Source of the DNA: an uncultured Polaribacter sp.
Lineage (GTDB): Bacteria; Bacteroidota; Bacteroidia; Flavobacteriales; Flavobacteriaceae
Assembly (NCBI GenBank): GCA_937936695.1
Contig: CALHCK010000106.1
Span: forward strand, 1-15,455
DNA length: 15,455 nt
Direction: 5' to 3'
Position 1 is the first letter of the stretch. Each line of letters begins with the position of its first letter. The notes under the pieces are model-generated. The model saw only the letters and a list, made by a program, of their open reading frames with translations. It searched no databases and was not told the origin of the DNA. Both the position numbers and the translations under genes were made by a program. Below, piece by piece: positions 14,540 to 15,455 of this stretch.

Positions 14540-15455
14540 CTACATGTTTAACCATTGTTTAAATTCTGCAGCTTTATTTTTACTAATAATTATTTCTTCG
14601 GATGTTTTGGATTGTAATAAAATTTTAAGCTGACTTTTACCGTATTTTATGATTTTATCAATAGCAGTAATACTTATAATAAACTGTCTGTTTGCTCTAA
14701 AAAATAAAGTAGCATCTAAGTTGGTAAACATATCATCTAAACTAGCGTTAGTAGTAGATCTTCTTCCATCAAAACAAACTACATACGTAATTGTATTTTC
14801 TGTATAAATATATGCAATATCATTAATTTTAATAGGTACTAATTCGTTTCTAATATAAGTAAGAATACGTTGTTTTGCTTTTTCCTCAGTAGTTGATTCT
14901 ACTACTTCTTCTGACGTTGCTTCTTCCTCCTCTTTAATTACTTCAACAACTTTTTCTTTGTAAGAAACTAAATCAGTATTTAATTTAGATAAATTAATTA
15001 CTTCAGAAGCTAAATTAGAATTCTTTAACTCTAATTGTTTTTCGTAAGCACTACCAATATATCTAACCGCTAAAAATGATAAAATGATAACTAAAACCCC
15101 CATGATTAAAAAAATCAAGTAAAAGTTATTTTTTAGAGTACTCATTTGACTTGTAATTTCGTTTAAGCTAACATGAGCGGCAACAATTAAATCTGCGTTT
15201 TTTAACGGAGCTATATAAATAACTTCAGTTTTTCCAATTTTCTCACCATTTTTATCAACTAATAAATCATATAAATCATCAGAACTATTTTGTTCTTTTA
15301 AAGAAGCTAATAAGGTTTGGTTAGAATTTACTTGCTGACCTACTTTTGTAATATCTGGGTGACAAACTTCTTTACCACTCCAATTAAATACACTTAAAAA
15401 CCAAGTATCTTCTTTGTGCTTTTCTATTATTTTTTGAATATTTTTTGTGATGTCT
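14540..15455 (-). CDS. Membrane-bound LytTR transcriptional regulator with Cache-like sensor, N-terminus beyond window
   Basis: The frame is open from the stop at 14540 to the right edge, so the ATG at 15145 is internal; 304 residues are visible. Visible residues 1-103 resemble the end of a Cache-type extracytoplasmic sensor: WFLSVFNWSGKEVCHPDITKVGQ (18-40) has the typical aromatic strand, Gly turn and HP, and IYIAPLKNADLIVAAHVSLNEI (79-100) the closing strands. One membrane helix follows (about 112-131). A coiled, Glu-rich linker runs from 138 to 192. The C-terminal LytTR DNA-binding domain (about 205-303) has VPIKINDIAYIYTEN, FFRANRQFIISITAIDKI (251-268) and IIISKNKAAEF. No receiver domain is seen after the membrane helix, so it looks like a one-component sensor-regulator that binds a small molecule outside and DNA inside. 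The neighbouring aspartyl protease gene is a plausible target. Confidence 0.83.
   Translation of the reverse strand, partial: DITKNIQKIIEKHKEDTWFLSVFNWSGKEVCHPDITKVGQQVNSNQTLLASLKEQNSSDDLYDLLVDKNGEKIGKTEVIYIAPLKNADLIVAAHVSLNEITSQMSTLKNNFYLIFLIMGVLVIILSFLAVRYIGSAYEKQLELKNSNLASEVINLSKLNTDLVSYKEKVVEVIKEEEEATSEEVVESTTEEKAKQRILTYIRNELVPIKINDIAYIYTENTITYVVCFDGRRSTTNASLDDMFTNLDATLFFRANRQFIISITAIDKIIKYGKSQLKILLQSKTSEEIIISKNKAAEFKQWLNM

Noticed and set aside
15143..15145. ATG as the true start of the LytTR gene
   Set aside because: The frame continues upstream without a stop to the window edge and encodes a coherent Cache-like domain joined directly to the membrane helix.

Overview
The window looks like chromosome of a marine-type flavobacterium (Bacteroidota, Flavobacteriaceae-like). 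This rests on strong AT richness, sparse Shine-Dalgarno sequences, several matches to the Bacteroidota promoter consensus (TTG, about 18-20 nt, TAnnTTTG), an outer-membrane lipoprotein with an acidic export tag after its cysteine, and typical flavobacterial families (DUF1573, OmpA lipoprotein, PDZ-linked aspartyl protease, LytTR regulator). The genus is not fixed by anything visible.

Layout. Bases 1-1495 look accessory: a GNAT acetyltransferase cut by the left edge and a DUF3800 protein, both on the minus strand, separated by a short unusually GC-rich element with a textbook promoter in front of it and a foldable, T-tailed core. Bases 1568-6695 are metabolic: an HMG-CoA lyase (minus) diverges from an MFS transporter (plus), which is followed by a large FAD plus Fe-S dehydrogenase of the D-lactate / D-2-hydroxyglutarate type. 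Together they suggest organic or branched-chain acid catabolism, but only the enzyme families are seen directly. A perfect 50-nt palindrome ends this block as a two-way terminator.

Bases 6782-8286 hold two minus-strand envelope lipoproteins: one with a PPC-like domain and a putative surface-export signal, and one OmpA-type peptidoglycan-binding protein. The next gap carries a possible 22-residue plus-strand ORF ending just before a strong terminator. Bases 8604-9491 encode two highly similar globin domains in tandem with a Trp-rich C-terminal tail. A 16-nt perfect palindrome lies upstream of it, and then comes a long AT-rich gap. valS (minus) has its own terminator.

Bases 12688-15455 hold a secreted DUF1573 protein (plus), converging with a two-lobed aspartyl protease with a PDZ domain (minus). 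The last gene is a membrane-bound LytTR regulator whose reading frame runs off the right edge. Its apparent start at 15145 is internal; the upstream 103 codons encode a Cache-like sensor domain.

No rRNA, tRNA, CRISPR array, insertion sequence or phage gene was seen. The most unusual items are the double globin, the one-polypeptide Cache-TM-LytTR regulator, the GC-rich hairpin element near 700-766 and the small ORF at 8426.
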